Shown: positions 9,375-19,772, numbered from the stretch's first letter. The stretch: 46,596 bases of DNA from Muribaculaceae bacterium (GCA_022509125.1 JAFLTU010000015.1:1-46596); one strand, 5' to 3'. Program-made: numbers and translations. The notes: a model not told the origin generated them from the sequence alone.

Positions 9375-10304
9375 ATGACAGAAGGAAATATAGAATTTCT
9401 CAAAACCATTCGGAAATCGCCCGGCCAGCGCATTGCTGTGCTGTTCGGTAGTTTTTTCATTTTGATGATTTTTGCGAGTGTTTTAAGTGGGCTCATTTCA
9501 AATATTGGTTTGGGGAGTGAACGGACTCGTCTATTGATTTCCGCTTCCCTTCAGTGTGTGCTTGCTTTTTGCTTGCCGGCTTTTTTGGTAGCGCGCTTCT
9601 CCTCTAATGACTGGAGCGAATGGTTGAGCTTGAAAAAGATGCCGGAGATGCGTCAAATTTTAGGCATAGTGATAATATACCTCTTAACTTTGCCGGCCAT
9701 GGAATGGCTAATCGAATGGAATTCAAGTCTGCATCTTCCCCAATCTATGAGCGGACTGGAGGCTAAACTGAGAGAATGGGAAGAGAATGCAGAGGCAACC
9801 ACGAAGTTGCTTTTGGATGCTCAAGGTTTCTGGCCGGTTTTAGCGGGAGTGGTAGTAATCGGTCTTTTGACAGGCTTCTCTGAAGAGCTTTTCTTCCGAG
9901 GTGGTTTTCAAGGGATCCTGACAAAGGGTGGTATCAAACCCGGATTGGCCATAACTATTTCTGCCTTTCTTTTCAGCGTGATGCATTTCCAGTTTTTCGG
10001 TTTTGTGCCACGTCTTTTGATGGGTTTCTTTTTCGGCTATCTATTGATTTGGACTCGTTCTATTTGGGTCCCGATATTTGCCCATGCCTTAAACAATACT
10101 ATTGTGGTTGTGACTTCCGGATGGAGCGAAGGTATGCAGACCGGTGAAGGCATCGGAGGCGAATATGGAAGCCATCCTGCTGTTGTAGTCACAAGCCTGG
10201 TTCTTTCGGTTTTATTTTTTATCTATTGCAGGGATTTTTTCTTTAAAAAGCCGAAAAACGAACGGATTATGAAATCGGAAGAAAAAATTATTGAAAAAAA
10301 TTAA
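9375..10304 (+). CDS. CPBP-family intramembrane metalloprotease
   Basis: Multi-pass membrane protein of the CPBP (CAAX protease/bacteriocin-processing, Rce1-like) family. The 309 residues contain the three motifs: EExxxR at residues 170-175 (SEELFFRG), FxxxH within FLFSVMHFQF, and HxxxN within HALNN. These supply the catalytic glutamate, histidines and asparagine. Several hydrophobic segments flank them. The substrate is unknown. It ends 2 bases before holA. Confidence 0.87.
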   Translation: MTEGNIEFLKTIRKSPGQRIAVLFGSFFILMIFASVLSGLISNIGLGSERTRLLISASLQCVLAFCLPAFLVARFSSNDWSEWLSLKKMPEMRQILGIVIIYLLTLPAMEWLIEWNSSLHLPQSMSGLEAKLREWEENAEATTKLLLDAQGFWPVLAGVVVIGLLTGFSEELFFRGGFQGILTKGGIKPGLAITISAFLFSVMHFQFFGFVPRLLMGFFFGYLLIWTRSIWVPIFAHALNNTIVVVTSGWSEGMQTGEGIGGEYGSHPAVVVTSLVLSVLFFIYCRDFFFKKPKNERIMKSEEKIIEKN

Positions 10305-10306
10305 TT

Positions 10307-11347
10307 ATGGCAAAGAAGTCAGCCGCAGCAGGATATAGAGATGTGATCACTGAAATCCGGAAGGGGAATTATGCCCCGGTCTATCTCCTCATGGGAGAAG
10401 AGGATTACTACATCGACCTGATAGCGGAGGCCTTGGAAAACAGGGTTGTGGCTGAAGACGAGAAAGACTTCAATTCAGCCACCTTCTATGGAGCCGACAC
10501 GGATGTGAAACAAGTGATTTCAAGAGCCCAACAATTTCCATTGATGAGCGACCGTCAACTTGTGATGCTCAAAGAGGCACAGGCCATGGAAAAAGCGAAA
10601 ACTAAACTTGAGACATTGACTTCTTATGTCAACCATGCCAATCCCACCACTGTTTTATTAATTACCTTCAAGGGAGAAGGGCTTGCAGCCACATCTAAAC
10701 TTGTTAAAGCTATTTCCAACAATGGAGGCATCGTTTTCAAAAGTGAGCGCCTAAAGGATTATCAATTGGGCACCCCTTTGGCTGAATATTGTAAGGATAA
10801 AGGAGTAAGGATTGATGATAAATCCATAAATCTCCTCTGCGAATATATCGGTTCACCCTTGTCTAAATTATTTGGAGAAGTTGACAAATTGGCAGTGGCT
10901 TCAGGAGCTTCAAAAACAATCACTCCAGAACTTATAGAGGCTATAATCGGGATATCTAAAGAATACAATTCCTTTGAGTTGGTCAAGACCCTTTCCTTGA
11001 GAGACTATCCCGGCTCGATGAGAATAATTGAGCATTTTTCCAGAAATCCAAAGCAAAACCCTGGGGTAGTGGTAGTGGCCACTCTCTTCAATTATTTCTC
11101 CCGATTATTTATAGCCTCCATAGCCAGAGACAAAAGCGACCAATCCTTAATGGATGAACTTGATTTGAAGAGCTCCTGGGCTCTAACCGACTATAAAAAC
11201 GGAATAAGAAACTACAAAGCCGCAACAATTGATTCCATAATACATGCTATCAGGGATTTAGATGTCATGAGTAAAGGGGTTGGAAGCACTCAAAATGAAT
11301 ATGACCTCTTGAAGGAATTGATTTTTAAAATATTCACCTTTAGATGA
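10307..11347 (+). CDS. holA: DNA polymerase III delta subunit
   Basis: Delta opens the beta sliding clamp within the clamp loader. The 346-residue product has the delta N-terminal fold (YAPVYLLMGEEDYYIDLI), a beta-binding segment near QFPLMSDRQLVMLKEA, the central LGTPLAEYCK region and the C-terminal helical collar (FNYFSRLF). The length agrees with E. coli HolA (343). Two bases separate it from the CPBP gene, so they are probably cotranscribed. Confidence 0.93.
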   Translation: MAKKSAAAGYRDVITEIRKGNYAPVYLLMGEEDYYIDLIAEALENRVVAEDEKDFNSATFYGADTDVKQVISRAQQFPLMSDRQLVMLKEAQAMEKAKTKLETLTSYVNHANPTTVLLITFKGEGLAATSKLVKAISNNGGIVFKSERLKDYQLGTPLAEYCKDKGVRIDDKSINLLCEYIGSPLSKLFGEVDKLAVASGASKTITPELIEAIIGISKEYNSFELVKTLSLRDYPGSMRIIEHFSRNPKQNPGVVVVATLFNYFSRLFIASIARDKSDQSLMDELDLKSSWALTDYKNGIRNYKAATIDSIIHAIRDLDVMSKGVGSTQNEYDLLKELIFKIFTFR

Positions 11348-11437
11348 AGGGGATTTATTGGCTTTATCTGTAAATTTGCATAACCAATCATAGAAATTAA
11401 GCCCGTTTTTTTTAGGACTGAAAAAATAACAAAAATT

Positions 11438-14068
11438 ATGGCAACGACAAAGAGCGCCAAAGAGATCAGAGAATCGTTTAAGAGTTTTTTTGAGAATAAG
11501 GGCCATAAGATCGTCCCTTCGGCTCCCATGGTAATAAAAGATGACCCGACATTGATGTTCACAAATGCGGGAATGAATCAGTTTAAAGATATCATATTGG
11601 GAAATAGGAAGGCTGACGCCAAACGAGTGGCCGACTCTCAGAAATGTCTTCGGGTATCGGGTAAACACAACGATTTAGAAGAGGTGGGACATGACACCTA
11701 TCATCACACAATGTTCGAGATGTTGGGCAACTGGTCGTTTGGCGATTATTTCAAGAAAGAAGCCATAGACTGGGCATGGGAATATCTCGTGGATGTGCTC
11801 GGTCTTGATCCCAACCGGCTGTATGCTACAGTTTTTGAGGGGTCACCTTCAGAGGGATTGGCTAAAGATACCGAAGCAGAAGATTTCTGGAAGAATCACT
11901 TGCCGGAAAGCCATATTATTGATGGAAATAAGCACGATAATTTCTGGGAGATGGGCGACACGGGTCCTTGCGGTCCATGCAGCGAAATTCATATTGATCT
12001 CCGAAGCGACGAGGAAAGGGAAAAAATTGATGGAGCCTCTCTTGTCAATAAAGACAATCCACAGGTTATCGAGATTTGGAATCTCGTCTTTATGCAATAC
12101 AACCGGAAAGCCGACGGCACGTTGGAACAGCTTCCGGCTAAAGTGATCGACACCGGGATGGGATTTGAACGTCTATGCATGGCACTTCAGGGAAAGAAAT
12201 CAAATTACGACACTGACGTTTTCACTCCTTTAATCAATGAAATAGGTGAAATCACAGGGAAGAAATATGGGGTCGATGAAAAGATTGATGTGGCCATGCG
12301 CGTCGTGGCCGACCATGTGAGGACCATAGCTTTTTCCATCGCCGACTCTCAATTACCCGGCAATGCAAAAGCCGGTTATGTGATCAGGAGAATATTGAGA
12401 CGTGCCGTCAGATATGCCTATACCTTCCTAGAGCGTAAAGAAGCCACGCTATATCTCTTGATCGACCGACTCGTGGAGGAAATGGGAGAAGCATATCCTG
12501 AGCTGACCGCCCAGAAAGACCTGATTAAACGAGTGATTAAAGAGGAGGAAGAAACTTTTCTTCGCACCCTCGACAATGGCATCAAACTCCTCGAGAGCTT
12601 GATCGTTCAAGCCAAGGAGGAGGGAAAGAAAGAAATTTCAGGCAAAGATGCCTTTACTCTTTACGATACCTATGGTTTCCCATTGGATCTGACCCAACTA
12701 ATATTGCGAGAAAACGGCATGACGCTCAACCAGAACGAATTTGACATTGAGATGGGCAAACAGAAGGAAAGAGCCCGCAATGCCGCGTCAATGGATACAA
12801 GCGACTGGGAGGTCTTAAAAGATGGCGAACAGGAATTTGTGGGTTACGATCATACTACTACCCCCACTCAGATATTAAGATATCGAAAGGTAAAACAGAA
12901 AGGGAAGGAATTTTATCAGGTGATCCTTTCCCGGACTCCATTTTATGCCGAAATGGGTGGTCAGGTTGGCGACCGTGGCAGGTTAGTGTCAGAAACCGGC
13001 GAAGTGGTTGAAGTGAAAGACACTAAGAGAGAAAACAATATTGGGGTGCATATTCTTGAGAAGCTGCCATCGGAACCGACAGCCAATTTCACAGCTGAAA
13101 TAGATGAAAAATCAAGGGCTGCAACCTCGGCAAACCATTCAGCCACACACCTGCTGCATGAAGTATTGAGGGAGGTGTTGGGCAATCATGTGGAGCAAAA
13201 AGGTTCTTTTGTATCGCCTGAAGTTTTGCGTTTCGACTTTTCCCATTATCAGAAACTGAGTCCGGAAGAGATCCGAGAGGTAGAACATAGAGTCAATGAG
13301 CGTATCCGTAGGGCCATGCCTCTTGAAGAGGAAAGGGAAATGCCGATAGAAGAGGCTCGCAAAATGGGAGCAATGGCACTTTTCGGGGAAAAATATGGCG
13401 ATAAGGTTAGAGTGGTGAAATATGGATCTTCGATAGAACTCTGTGGAGGCACTCATGTTGAAAATTCGGGTAATATTGGAATGTTGAGAATACTCTCGGA
13501 AAGTTCTATAGCTGCCGGCATTCGCAGAATCGAGGCTGTCTCGGCAGCCGGAGTCGAGCAAGTGCTCGACACGATGCAAGACACTATGCGTCATCTGTCT
13601 TCATTCCTGGGAAATGCCTCTAATCTCCAAGTAGCAGTGGAGAAGGCAATTAAAGAGAATTCCGACCTTAAAAAACAGGTTGACGAATTTATGGAAGAGA
13701 GGGTAAGAAACCTTTCAAAGGAAGTTTTATCCTCAGCCAAAGAATTAAACGGCATCAAAGTATGTGTCTTGCGTGGAGAGAGATTACCGGAGGTTGTGAA
13801 AAACGTTGCCTTCAATGTAAGACGCGATGGAGGAGAAAACACAGCCTTTATCGGCGCCACAAGACAGGGAGACAAACCTCTTTTGACAGTATCATTAACC
13901 GATGACTTGGTGAAAAATGGTCTGAATGCTTCCAATATCGTTAGAGAAGCAGCAAAGCTTATAAAAGGGGGTGGAGGTGGCCAGCCCTTCTTCGCTCAAG
14001 CCGGAGGCAAAGATATCGACGGACTATCGGCAGCCTTGGAAAAAATAGAACAGGCAATTGCTCATTAA
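11438..14068 (+). CDS. alaS: Alanine-tRNA ligase
   Basis: Charges tRNA-Ala and edits mischarged Ser or Gly. The 876 residues equal the E. coli length and show the class II core ([34 protein letters not shown]), the editing domain with zinc-type motifs HxxxH ([10 protein letters not shown]) and CGGTH, and the C-terminal DHHA1 domain with a glycine-rich loop ([15 protein letters not shown]). A -7-like TAAATTTG lies at 11371-11378 in the 90-base gap upstream, but no matching -33 is seen. Confidence 0.97.
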   Translation: MATTKSAKEIRESFKSFFENKGHKIVPSAPMVIKDDPTLMFTNAGMNQFKDIILGNRKADAKRVADSQKCLRVSGKHNDLEEVGHDTYHHTMFEMLGNWSFGDYFKKEAIDWAWEYLVDVLGLDPNRLYATVFEGSPSEGLAKDTEAEDFWKNHLPESHIIDGNKHDNFWEMGDTGPCGPCSEIHIDLRSDEEREKIDGASLVNKDNPQVIEIWNLVFMQYNRKADGTLEQLPAKVIDTGMGFERLCMALQGKKSNYDTDVFTPLINEIGEITGKKYGVDEKIDVAMRVVADHVRTIAFSIADSQLPGNAKAGYVIRRILRRAVRYAYTFLERKEATLYLLIDRLVEEMGEAYPELTAQKDLIKRVIKEEEETFLRTLDNGIKLLESLIVQAKEEGKKEISGKDAFTLYDTYGFPLDLTQLILRENGMTLNQNEFDIEMGKQKERARNAASMDTSDWEVLKDGEQEFVGYDHTTTPTQILRYRKVKQKGKEFYQVILSRTPFYAEMGGQVGDRGRLVSETGEVVEVKDTKRENNIGVHILEKLPSEPTANFTAEIDEKSRAATSANHSATHLLHEVLREVLGNHVEQKGSFVSPEVLRFDFSHYQKLSPEEIREVEHRVNERIRRAMPLEEEREMPIEEARKMGAMALFGEKYGDKVRVVKYGSSIELCGGTHVENSGNIGMLRILSESSIAAGIRRIEAVSAAGVEQVLDTMQDTMRHLSSFLGNASNLQVAVEKAIKENSDLKKQVDEFMEERVRNLSKEVLSSAKELNGIKVCVLRGERLPEVVKNVAFNVRRDGGENTAFIGATRQGDKPLLTVSLTDDLVKNGLNASNIVREAAKLIKGGGGGQPFFAQAGGKDIDGLSAALEKIEQAIAH

Positions 14069-14112
14069 ACCTTTGAGGGATAATGAGGTCTAATCTGTAA
14101 AAGCATAAAATT

Positions 14113-14616
14113 ATGGGAAAATTGAAATTATTCCTTACCTGGCTTGCCTTTATTGCCGTAGGAACGGCTAATGCGGAAAATTATATTGCAATAGCCAAAC
14201 CCGGAAACGTCTATGACGAGGCCAGCGCCAAGTATATCACAGTTAATCAGTATAACGATGATGTCTCGGTAGTCCCGGGTATGGTCTTTGCCACAACTGA
14301 ACACACCCCGGGATGGTTTAAGATAGAGTATTCTCCAGGCCTTCATGCCTTCGTCCCGGATCAAATCGCATCTTCCACTTTTAAACCTGTTGGTGCAGGT
14401 TCATATAAGGTGACAAATAATCCCGGACAAACTGTTGAAGTGACAACTACCGGAAATGACTGGTCAGCCACCTCCAATGGTAAAACTTATAAAGGAAAAA
14501 AATGGGAGGAAATCCTTATTTTCCTTGATGGAAATAATATTGCATTCACAGTTGTAGATATAGGGAATGGTCCTGTGGCCATAACCTACGACAACCAGGT
14601 GACGAAATTTTTCTAA
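14113..14616 (+). CDS. Secreted protein with SH3-like domain
   Basis: The first 21 residues form a signal peptide (charged MGKLK, hydrophobic core, cleavage after TANA). Residues about 25-90 resemble a bacterial SH3 domain: a PGNVYDEAS start, strands and GWFKIEY...GLHAFVPD. The rest is Thr- and Gly-rich beta sequence with no motif I know. Exported SH3b domains often bind cell wall, but the role here is unknown. It lies 44 bases after alaS and its stop overlaps the convergent gene by 4 bases. Confidence 0.65.
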   Translation: MGKLKLFLTWLAFIAVGTANAENYIAIAKPGNVYDEASAKYITVNQYNDDVSVVPGMVFATTEHTPGWFKIEYSPGLHAFVPDQIASSTFKPVGAGSYKVTNNPGQTVEVTTTGNDWSATSNGKTYKGKKWEEILIFLDGNNIAFTVVDIGNGPVAITYDNQVTKFF

Positions 14617-15404
14617 TGAAAATTTATGGTAGCTATCTTGGATAAAGGAAAGATGTATTGCCCTTTCTTTTTGGTTTCTTTCCCATATTCCACAGCGTGG
14701 ACCGGACAGATATGATAGCAACCAAGGCAAGAACAGCAGCGGCTGCCCCATGAAGGGTGGCCGCTGTGCATTTCCACATTCAGCATCGGGCATATTTTTG
14801 AACATTTCCCACAACTGATGCAAGCCTCTGTGAAATGCCATTTCTTTGGAAAAATTCCCCATTTCTTAAATAAAGGGAAAACGATATGAGATTTTAAGCC
14901 AGCCCAACTACCCTTGACTACGTCGATCCTCTTTTCACCTCGGCCAATGGCTTGTGCAATCTCCATTATTCTACCTTCTGATTCTTTTAATTTACTCTTT
15001 TCAAGTTCTTTGGAGTCTATATCAAAACCAGGGAGCAAAACATAATTGTTTGGCATAATTACGCTCCATATCGAACGAAGAGAAATGTCGAACCTGTTCA
15101 AATCTCTTTTTATCATTTCCGGAGCCAATGCCACTTCATCGCCACATGTCATCACACAATCAACATTTAGACCTTTGTCTTTAACTTTTTCCCAAAATGA
15201 ATGGCCAAGTTGATTAATAAAGTCAGAAATCAATGGAGGCACTCCCCACGAATAGACCGGAAAAACAAAGAGAATATCCTCATTCGGGTCTTCATCTGCA
15301 GGATTTTTCACTTCGGGAATAAACTGAAGTTTGCGATTTAGAAAATTTGAAAGCGTCACTGCCACAAATGTTGAGTTTCCCGTCCCTGAAAAATAATAAA
15401 CCAT
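14613..15404 (-). CDS. EFR1-family flavodoxin/ferredoxin protein
   Basis: Predicted flavin- and iron-sulfur-containing electron carrier of about 263 residues. The N-terminus MVYYFSGTGNST is a flavodoxin phosphate-binding loop. The C-terminus has two 4Fe-4S clusters: CxxCxxCxxxC at about 195-205 and a second Cys set at about 223-233 (CCSCLGCYHICP). This layout fits EFR1-type ferredoxins. I chose the ATG at 15404; the upstream TTG at 15416 is less likely. TATATTTG on this strand (15440-15433) is a candidate -7. The electron partner is not in the window. Confidence 0.82.
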   Translation of the reverse strand: MVYYFSGTGNSTFVAVTLSNFLNRKLQFIPEVKNPADEDPNEDILFVFPVYSWGVPPLISDFINQLGHSFWEKVKDKGLNVDCVMTCGDEVALAPEMIKRDLNRFDISLRSIWSVIMPNNYVLLPGFDIDSKELEKSKLKESEGRIMEIAQAIGRGEKRIDVVKGSWAGLKSHIVFPLFKKWGIFPKKWHFTEACISCGKCSKICPMLNVEMHSGHPSWGSRCCSCLGCYHICPVHAVEYGKETKKKGQYIFPLSKIATINFH

Positions 15405-15552
15405 GCCTCTATTCAATGTTGATTAATAAAGGCAAATATAAATTATAAATTCAAAAGACTCCTAAATTTTCATTAGAAATCATATTCCCTTTCCCGTTGT
15501 GTGATAAAGAAAAGATTAGAAAAGGTTTCTCAATAAAGAGGAAACTCCGGAA

Positions 15553-15584
15553 TTTGTAGTTTTTGAGATAATTGATTTATTTTG
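15553..15584 (+). promoter_or_regulatory. Candidate promoter of the M23 peptidase gene
   Basis: TTTG (15553-15556), 20 bases, then TTATTTTG (15577-15584), one mismatch from TAnnTTTG. The implied start site is only a few bases before the ATG at 15594, so the mRNA would be almost leaderless. Confidence 0.4.
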
Positions 15585-15593
15585 CGTGAAGAA

Positions 15594-16562
15594 ATGGGCC
15601 GACGGATCTTCTATAGATATAATCCTGAAACGGATAATTTCGAAAGGTTTTTTCCTTCAATAAAGGATAAAATCTCCTCTTTGTTGCGGTTAGGCGGAAT
15701 TGCCCTCTTAATTGCGGCCATTTTTTTCGTGATATTGGAATATGTCGTTCTAACTCCGACTGAGAAAAACTTACGTGAGGAAAACAAGCGACTAAAGGCA
15801 CAATACGGCGTTTTGTCTTCACGTCTTGAAGCGATGGGGGAGGTGGTTGATAAACTCGAGGAACGCGACGATAATTTCTACCGAGTCATGATGCAGTTAG
15901 ATCCTCTGACCGATCCTCAAAGATGGAATGGACAGGATAGAGAAAACAGTTTCAGTCAGCTTTCAAAATTATCTGATGCCCGGCTTGTTGAAAGGTTGTC
16001 AAATCGGATGAACCTTCTTGAAAAAAAGATTTATTCCCAGTTGCAAAGTTTCGAACAGCTCCAGGAAGCCTTGGGCAAGAATCAAGAACGACTGGCCCAT
16101 ATCCCATCGGTTTTGCCTATCAACATCGCTGACTACACGATGTCCTCAGGCTATGGCTATCGTGTTGACCCGATCTATGGGGCTTCTAAATTTCATGAAG
16201 GCCTCGACTTCGCCGCGGCTAAGGGTACTGATGTTTTCGCGACTGGAGATGGTATTGTCACGCTTGCATCCCGAGAGGCCGGATATGGGAACTGTATCGA
16301 TATCGACCATGGTTATAATTATCTGACACGTTACGCCCATTTGAGCGAAATTCTTGTCAAGCCCGGTGAATCGGTAAAAAGAGGTCAATTAATAGGCAAG
16401 GTAGGTTCAACGGGTAAATCCACAGGTCCTCATTTGCATTATGAAGTTAGATTTAAAGATATACCGCAAAATCCTGTCAACTATTACTATATGGATCTCT
16501 CCCCGGAAGAATATTATGAAATGATACGTATTGCCGAAAATGCGGGCCACGTGATGGATTAA
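15594..16562 (+). CDS. M23-family cell-wall endopeptidase, membrane anchored
   Basis: Predicted zinc peptidase that cuts peptidoglycan peptide bridges, important for wall growth or division. The 322-residue protein has one transmembrane segment (about 34-52), a coiled coil (about 55-165) and a C-terminal M23 domain. Metal ligands are visible: His201 and Asp205 in FHEGLDF and His282 in HLHYEV; His249 (YAHLS) and His280 are catalytic. A TTG at 15582 would add four residues, but MGRRIFYRYNPETDNF fits relatives better. The nearby minus-strand EFR1 gene is divergent. Confidence 0.87.
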   Translation: MGRRIFYRYNPETDNFERFFPSIKDKISSLLRLGGIALLIAAIFFVILEYVVLTPTEKNLREENKRLKAQYGVLSSRLEAMGEVVDKLEERDDNFYRVMMQLDPLTDPQRWNGQDRENSFSQLSKLSDARLVERLSNRMNLLEKKIYSQLQSFEQLQEALGKNQERLAHIPSVLPINIADYTMSSGYGYRVDPIYGASKFHEGLDFAAAKGTDVFATGDGIVTLASREAGYGNCIDIDHGYNYLTRYAHLSEILVKPGESVKRGQLIGKVGSTGKSTGPHLHYEVRFKDIPQNPVNYYYMDLSPEEYYEMIRIAENAGHVMD

Positions 16563-16607
16563 GCCTTAGTGTGATTTTTTGTTCATATTAAGTTTTAGGC
16601 TGAACAA

Positions 16608-16967
16608 ATGGAAGATATTAGATTTGCAAAGAGTTTTTATAAAGTGAGGGAAGTGGTGGAAATCATCGGGGAGCCTGCTTCTACCCTTAGATTTTGGGAG
16701 AAAGAGTTTCCGGAACTAAAACCAAGACGGACAAACCAGAATCAACGGCTTTATACTCCCAAAGATATAGAGCTATTGGAAATTATCAAATATCTACTCC
16801 ACACAAAGGGTCTTAAAGTTGAGGCTGCTAAAGAATATTTGGCCACAAATCGTCATAACGTTTCAAAGAGACTTGAAATTATCGGAAAACTTGAGGAAGT
16901 GAAAAACGAATTGCAGGCTCTTTTATCTTCATTAGACTTACGAAGACAAAAAGAAAACCTGCAATAG
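16608..16967 (+). CDS. MerR-family regulator
   Basis: The 119-residue protein is mostly a MerR winged helix-turn-helix (residues about 10-80): YKVREVVEIIGEPASTLRFW then RRTNQNQRLYTPKDI. The helical C-terminal part (KLEEVKNELQALLSSL) is likely to dimerise. No effector-binding cysteine pair is seen. MerR proteins distort promoters with long spacers, which is relevant because Bacteroidetes spacers are 20 bases, but the target is unknown. It follows the M23 gene by 45 bases. Confidence 0.85.
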   Translation: MEDIRFAKSFYKVREVVEIIGEPASTLRFWEKEFPELKPRRTNQNQRLYTPKDIELLEIIKYLLHTKGLKVEAAKEYLATNRHNVSKRLEIIGKLEEVKNELQALLSSLDLRRQKENLQ

Positions 16968-16970
16968 TTT

Positions 16971-17417
16971 CTAAATTTTCAGATTCGAGTTATAATAATT
17001 TGGATCTCCCGTAATATCCTCCCCAATAAAAGGGGGTTTTTTATAGATATGGCCTGTATCGGGGAGTTCCACTTCAGCCACTGTCACTCCTTCAAGTGAA
17101 CCATGGAATTCGTCAACTTCCCATATTAACCCTTCAAAGGGAACGATATATCTGGTTTTTTCCACCACCCCCGGTTCGGCAAGTTTCAATATTTCTTCAG
17201 CGTCATGATAGGGGATTTCATATTCGAATTCAAGACGTTTCTCCCCATGGTTGCGACTTTTGACAGTTAAAAAACCTTTCGTGCCTAAAGTGCGGACCCT
17301 CACGGTGCGGTCTGGGTTGCGATTTAAATAACCTTGACGGATTTCAACTTGTCCGGTTGCCATCTCTTTGTAGGTATCGTTAACCACAAGGTATTTGTGC
17401 TCTATTTCAAACGCCAT
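16971..17417 (-). CDS. CYTH-domain protein (triphosphate tunnel enzyme)
   Basis: Single CYTH domain of 148 residues. The ExExK signature is at residues 4-8 (EIEHK), followed by the beta-tunnel residues IRQGYLNRNPDRTVRVR and KFL/LTVKSR-like strands. Members hydrolyse inorganic triphosphate or bind nucleotides; class IV adenylate cyclase is another possibility. Sequence alone cannot choose. It converges on the MerR gene with 3 bases between stops. Confidence 0.83.
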   Translation of the reverse strand: MAFEIEHKYLVVNDTYKEMATGQVEIRQGYLNRNPDRTVRVRTLGTKGFLTVKSRNHGEKRLEFEYEIPYHDAEEILKLAEPGVVEKTRYIVPFEGLIWEVDEFHGSLEGVTVAEVELPDTGHIYKKPPFIGEDITGDPNYYNSNLKI

Positions 17418-17466
17418 TTAAGATAGAGGTAGATGTTATAATAATCTTTGTTAAATTAACAATGTG

Positions 17467-19149
17467 TCAAACTAATTTTTTGTAGCGTATGCGGTGGGGA
17501 GTAATGTCTCCATCACGTTTCTTTTTGAATTCTTCGTAGTCAGAGTAGCTTCCCTCGAAGAAAGTCACCTGTGAGTCACCCTCAAAAGCGAGAATATGTG
17601 TGGCTATACGGTCTAGGAACCATCTATCGTGGCTGACCACAACAGCGCAACCTGCAAAATTCTCAAGACCCTCTTCAAGAGCCCGAAGTGTATTGACGTC
17701 TATATCGTTTGTTGGTTCGTCAAGGAGAATAACGTTGCCTTCTTCTTTTAAGGCCATTGCTAAATGGAGGCGGTTTCTTTCACCACCTGACAGCACTCCG
17801 ATTTTCTTTTCCTGATCGGCACCCGTGAAATTGAATTTCGAAAGATAGGCTCGTGCATTCATGTCACGCCCACCCATGCGGAAAGACTCGACACCTCCTG
17901 AAATCACTTCATAAACAGTTTTTTCCGGATCAAGATCTTTATGGTTTTGGTCTACATAGGCTATCTTGACTGTCTCTCCTACCTCAAATTCACCTTTATC
18001 TTGATTTTCGAGACCCATTATGAGCTTAAAGAGAGTGGTTTTTCCGGCTCCATTAGGCCCTATAACCCCAACGATGCCATTAGGGGGAAGCATAAAATTA
18101 AGATCTGAGAAAAGATTTTGTTCCCCGTATGCTTTAGCAAGATTCTTGGCCTCGATCACTTTATTACCAAGCCGGGGCCCATTTGGGATGAATATCTCAA
18201 GTTTCTCTTCCCTCTGTTTCTGGTCTTGGTTGAGGAGTTTGTCATAACTTGAAAGTCTGGCTTTTCCTTTAGCCTGACGAGCTTTTGGAGCCATTCTGAC
18301 CCATTCAAGTTCACGCTCTAGAGTCTTTCGGCGTTTGCTGGCCTGTTTCTCTTCCTGTGCCATCCTTTGAGTTTTCTGTTCAAGCCAACTGCTGTAGTTC
18401 CCTTTCCAAGGAATTCCTTCTCCTCGGTCGAGTTCAAGAATCCATCCTGCCACGTGGTCGAGGAAATAACGGTCGTGGGTCACAGCAATCACGGTGCCCG
18501 GATATTGCTGTAGATGTTGCTCGAGCCAATCGATGCTTTCGGCATCAAGATGGTTGGTTGGCTCGTCGAGTAAAAGAATATCCGGCTGTTGCAACAGAAG
18601 ACGGCATAGGGCCACTCTACGTTTTTCACCTCCTGAGAGTACAGAGATTTTCTTATCGTCGGGAGGACAGCGAAGGGCATCCATTGCCCTTTCTAATTTG
18701 TTGTCGATATTCCAAGCGTCGCAGGCGTCAAGTTTGTCTTGGAGTTCAGCCTGTCGGTTGATTAGCTTGTCCATCTTATCAGGATCCTCCAACACCTCGG
18801 GATCGGCGAAGGAGTCGTTGACTTTATTGTATTCATCAATAAGATCCATGACGGGTTTTACCCCTTCTTCTACAACCTCTCTTACGGTTTTATCCGGGTC
18901 TAATTTTGGTTCCTGCTCCAAATATCCTACGGAATAACCGGGCGAGAAGACCACATTGCCTTGATAATTCTTATCCAATCCGGCTATTATTTTGAGAAGG
19001 GTAGATTTCCCGGAGCCATTTAAACCGATAATGCCGATTTTCGCTCCATAGAAAAAGGAGAGGTAAATATCTTTAAGAATCTGACGCTGGGGCGGAATAA
19101 TTTTACTGACCCCAACCATGGAGAAAATAATTTTTTTATCGTCGGCCAT
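17467..19149 (-). CDS. ettA: Energy-dependent translational throttle EttA
   Basis: ABC-F protein that binds the ribosomal E site and gates early elongation according to ATP/ADP. The 560 residues carry two ABC domains (Walker A GLNGSGKST and GPNGAGKTT; signatures LSGGEKRR and LSGGERNR; Walker B LLLDEPTNHLD and ILLDEPTND). The linker SWLEQKTQRMAQEEKQ and the arm region match EttA (E. coli 555). It follows def with 8 bases between them on the same strand. A short perfect AT-rich palindrome (17449-17463) sits after its stop side. Confidence 0.93.
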   Translation of the reverse strand: MADDKKIIFSMVGVSKIIPPQRQILKDIYLSFFYGAKIGIIGLNGSGKSTLLKIIAGLDKNYQGNVVFSPGYSVGYLEQEPKLDPDKTVREVVEEGVKPVMDLIDEYNKVNDSFADPEVLEDPDKMDKLINRQAELQDKLDACDAWNIDNKLERAMDALRCPPDDKKISVLSGGEKRRVALCRLLLQQPDILLLDEPTNHLDAESIDWLEQHLQQYPGTVIAVTHDRYFLDHVAGWILELDRGEGIPWKGNYSSWLEQKTQRMAQEEKQASKRRKTLERELEWVRMAPKARQAKGKARLSSYDKLLNQDQKQREEKLEIFIPNGPRLGNKVIEAKNLAKAYGEQNLFSDLNFMLPPNGIVGVIGPNGAGKTTLFKLIMGLENQDKGEFEVGETVKIAYVDQNHKDLDPEKTVYEVISGGVESFRMGGRDMNARAYLSKFNFTGADQEKKIGVLSGGERNRLHLAMALKEEGNVILLDEPTNDIDVNTLRALEEGLENFAGCAVVVSHDRWFLDRIATHILAFEGDSQVTFFEGSYSDYEEFKKKRDGDITPHRIRYKKLV

Positions 19150-19157
19150 ATAAAAGT

Positions 19158-19721
19158 TTATTTAGCAGCGGATTTCACTTTATAGTCACATTTCACCTTC
19201 CCCTTTTGGATATTGGTAAGTTTTGATTTGATGAGTTGTTTGCGGATGGGGGAGACGTGGTCGGTGTAAACCTCTCCCTCGAGATGGTCAAGTTCATGCT
19301 GGATAATCCTTGAGGCAAAACCCCTGAACTCCCCTGATTGAGGCTGCATATTTTCATCCAGCCATTCAAGCTTGATGTGTTCATGGCGTTTCACGTTTTC
19401 AGCCATACCCGGCAAAGATAGGCAACCCTCCTCACGCACCACCGGATCTTCATCAGTAATGACTTCCAATCGTGGATTGATTATTGTGAGTTTAAGGTCT
19501 TTACATTCAGGAAATTTCTCGGAAAGCACATCGCCATCCACAACCACCAGGCGGATTGGTTTGCCGATTTGAGGAGCCGCCAACCCCACTCCCTCTGAAT
19601 TATACATGGTTTCAAACATATCGGCCACCAGCTGCTTGATGTCGCCTTCTTGCTCGGCCACTACCGGCTCGCATTTTTTTCTCAAGACCGGATGACCGTA
19701 TAAATATATCGGATAGATCAT
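19158..19721 (-). CDS. def: Peptide deformylase
   Basis: Removes the formyl group from nascent N-terminal Met. The 187 residues show all three motifs: GVGLAAPQIG, EGCLSLPG (metal Cys) and QHELDHLEG (HExxH). The metal site is therefore complete. Start ATG at 19721. It is read from the same side as ettA and divergently from the gcv operon. Confidence 0.96.
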   Translation of the reverse strand: MIYPIYLYGHPVLRKKCEPVVAEQEGDIKQLVADMFETMYNSEGVGLAAPQIGKPIRLVVVDGDVLSEKFPECKDLKLTIINPRLEVITDEDPVVREEGCLSLPGMAENVKRHEHIKLEWLDENMQPQSGEFRGFASRIIQHELDHLEGEVYTDHVSPIRKQLIKSKLTNIQKGKVKCDYKVKSAAK

Positions 19722-19746
19722 ATTAAAAAAATAATCAAAGCGAAAG

Positions 19747-19772
19747 CAAATTTAGTCACTTTTTCAAATATA
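19747..19772 (-). promoter_or_regulatory. Tandem -7 candidates upstream of def
   Basis: On the minus strand TAAATTTG (19754-19747) and TATATTTG (19772-19765) both fit TAnnTTTG, 18 bases apart. No convincing -33 is placed for either. They are close enough to drive def and ettA. Confidence 0.35.

Noticed and set aside
11371..11378. TAAATTTG before alaS as a promoter
   Set aside because: The expected -33 at 20 bases upstream is absent, so I give it only in the alaS entry.
17449..17463. TTGTTAAATTAACAA palindrome after ettA
   Set aside because: A+T-only apart from two bases, no U-run or promoter context; too likely by chance.
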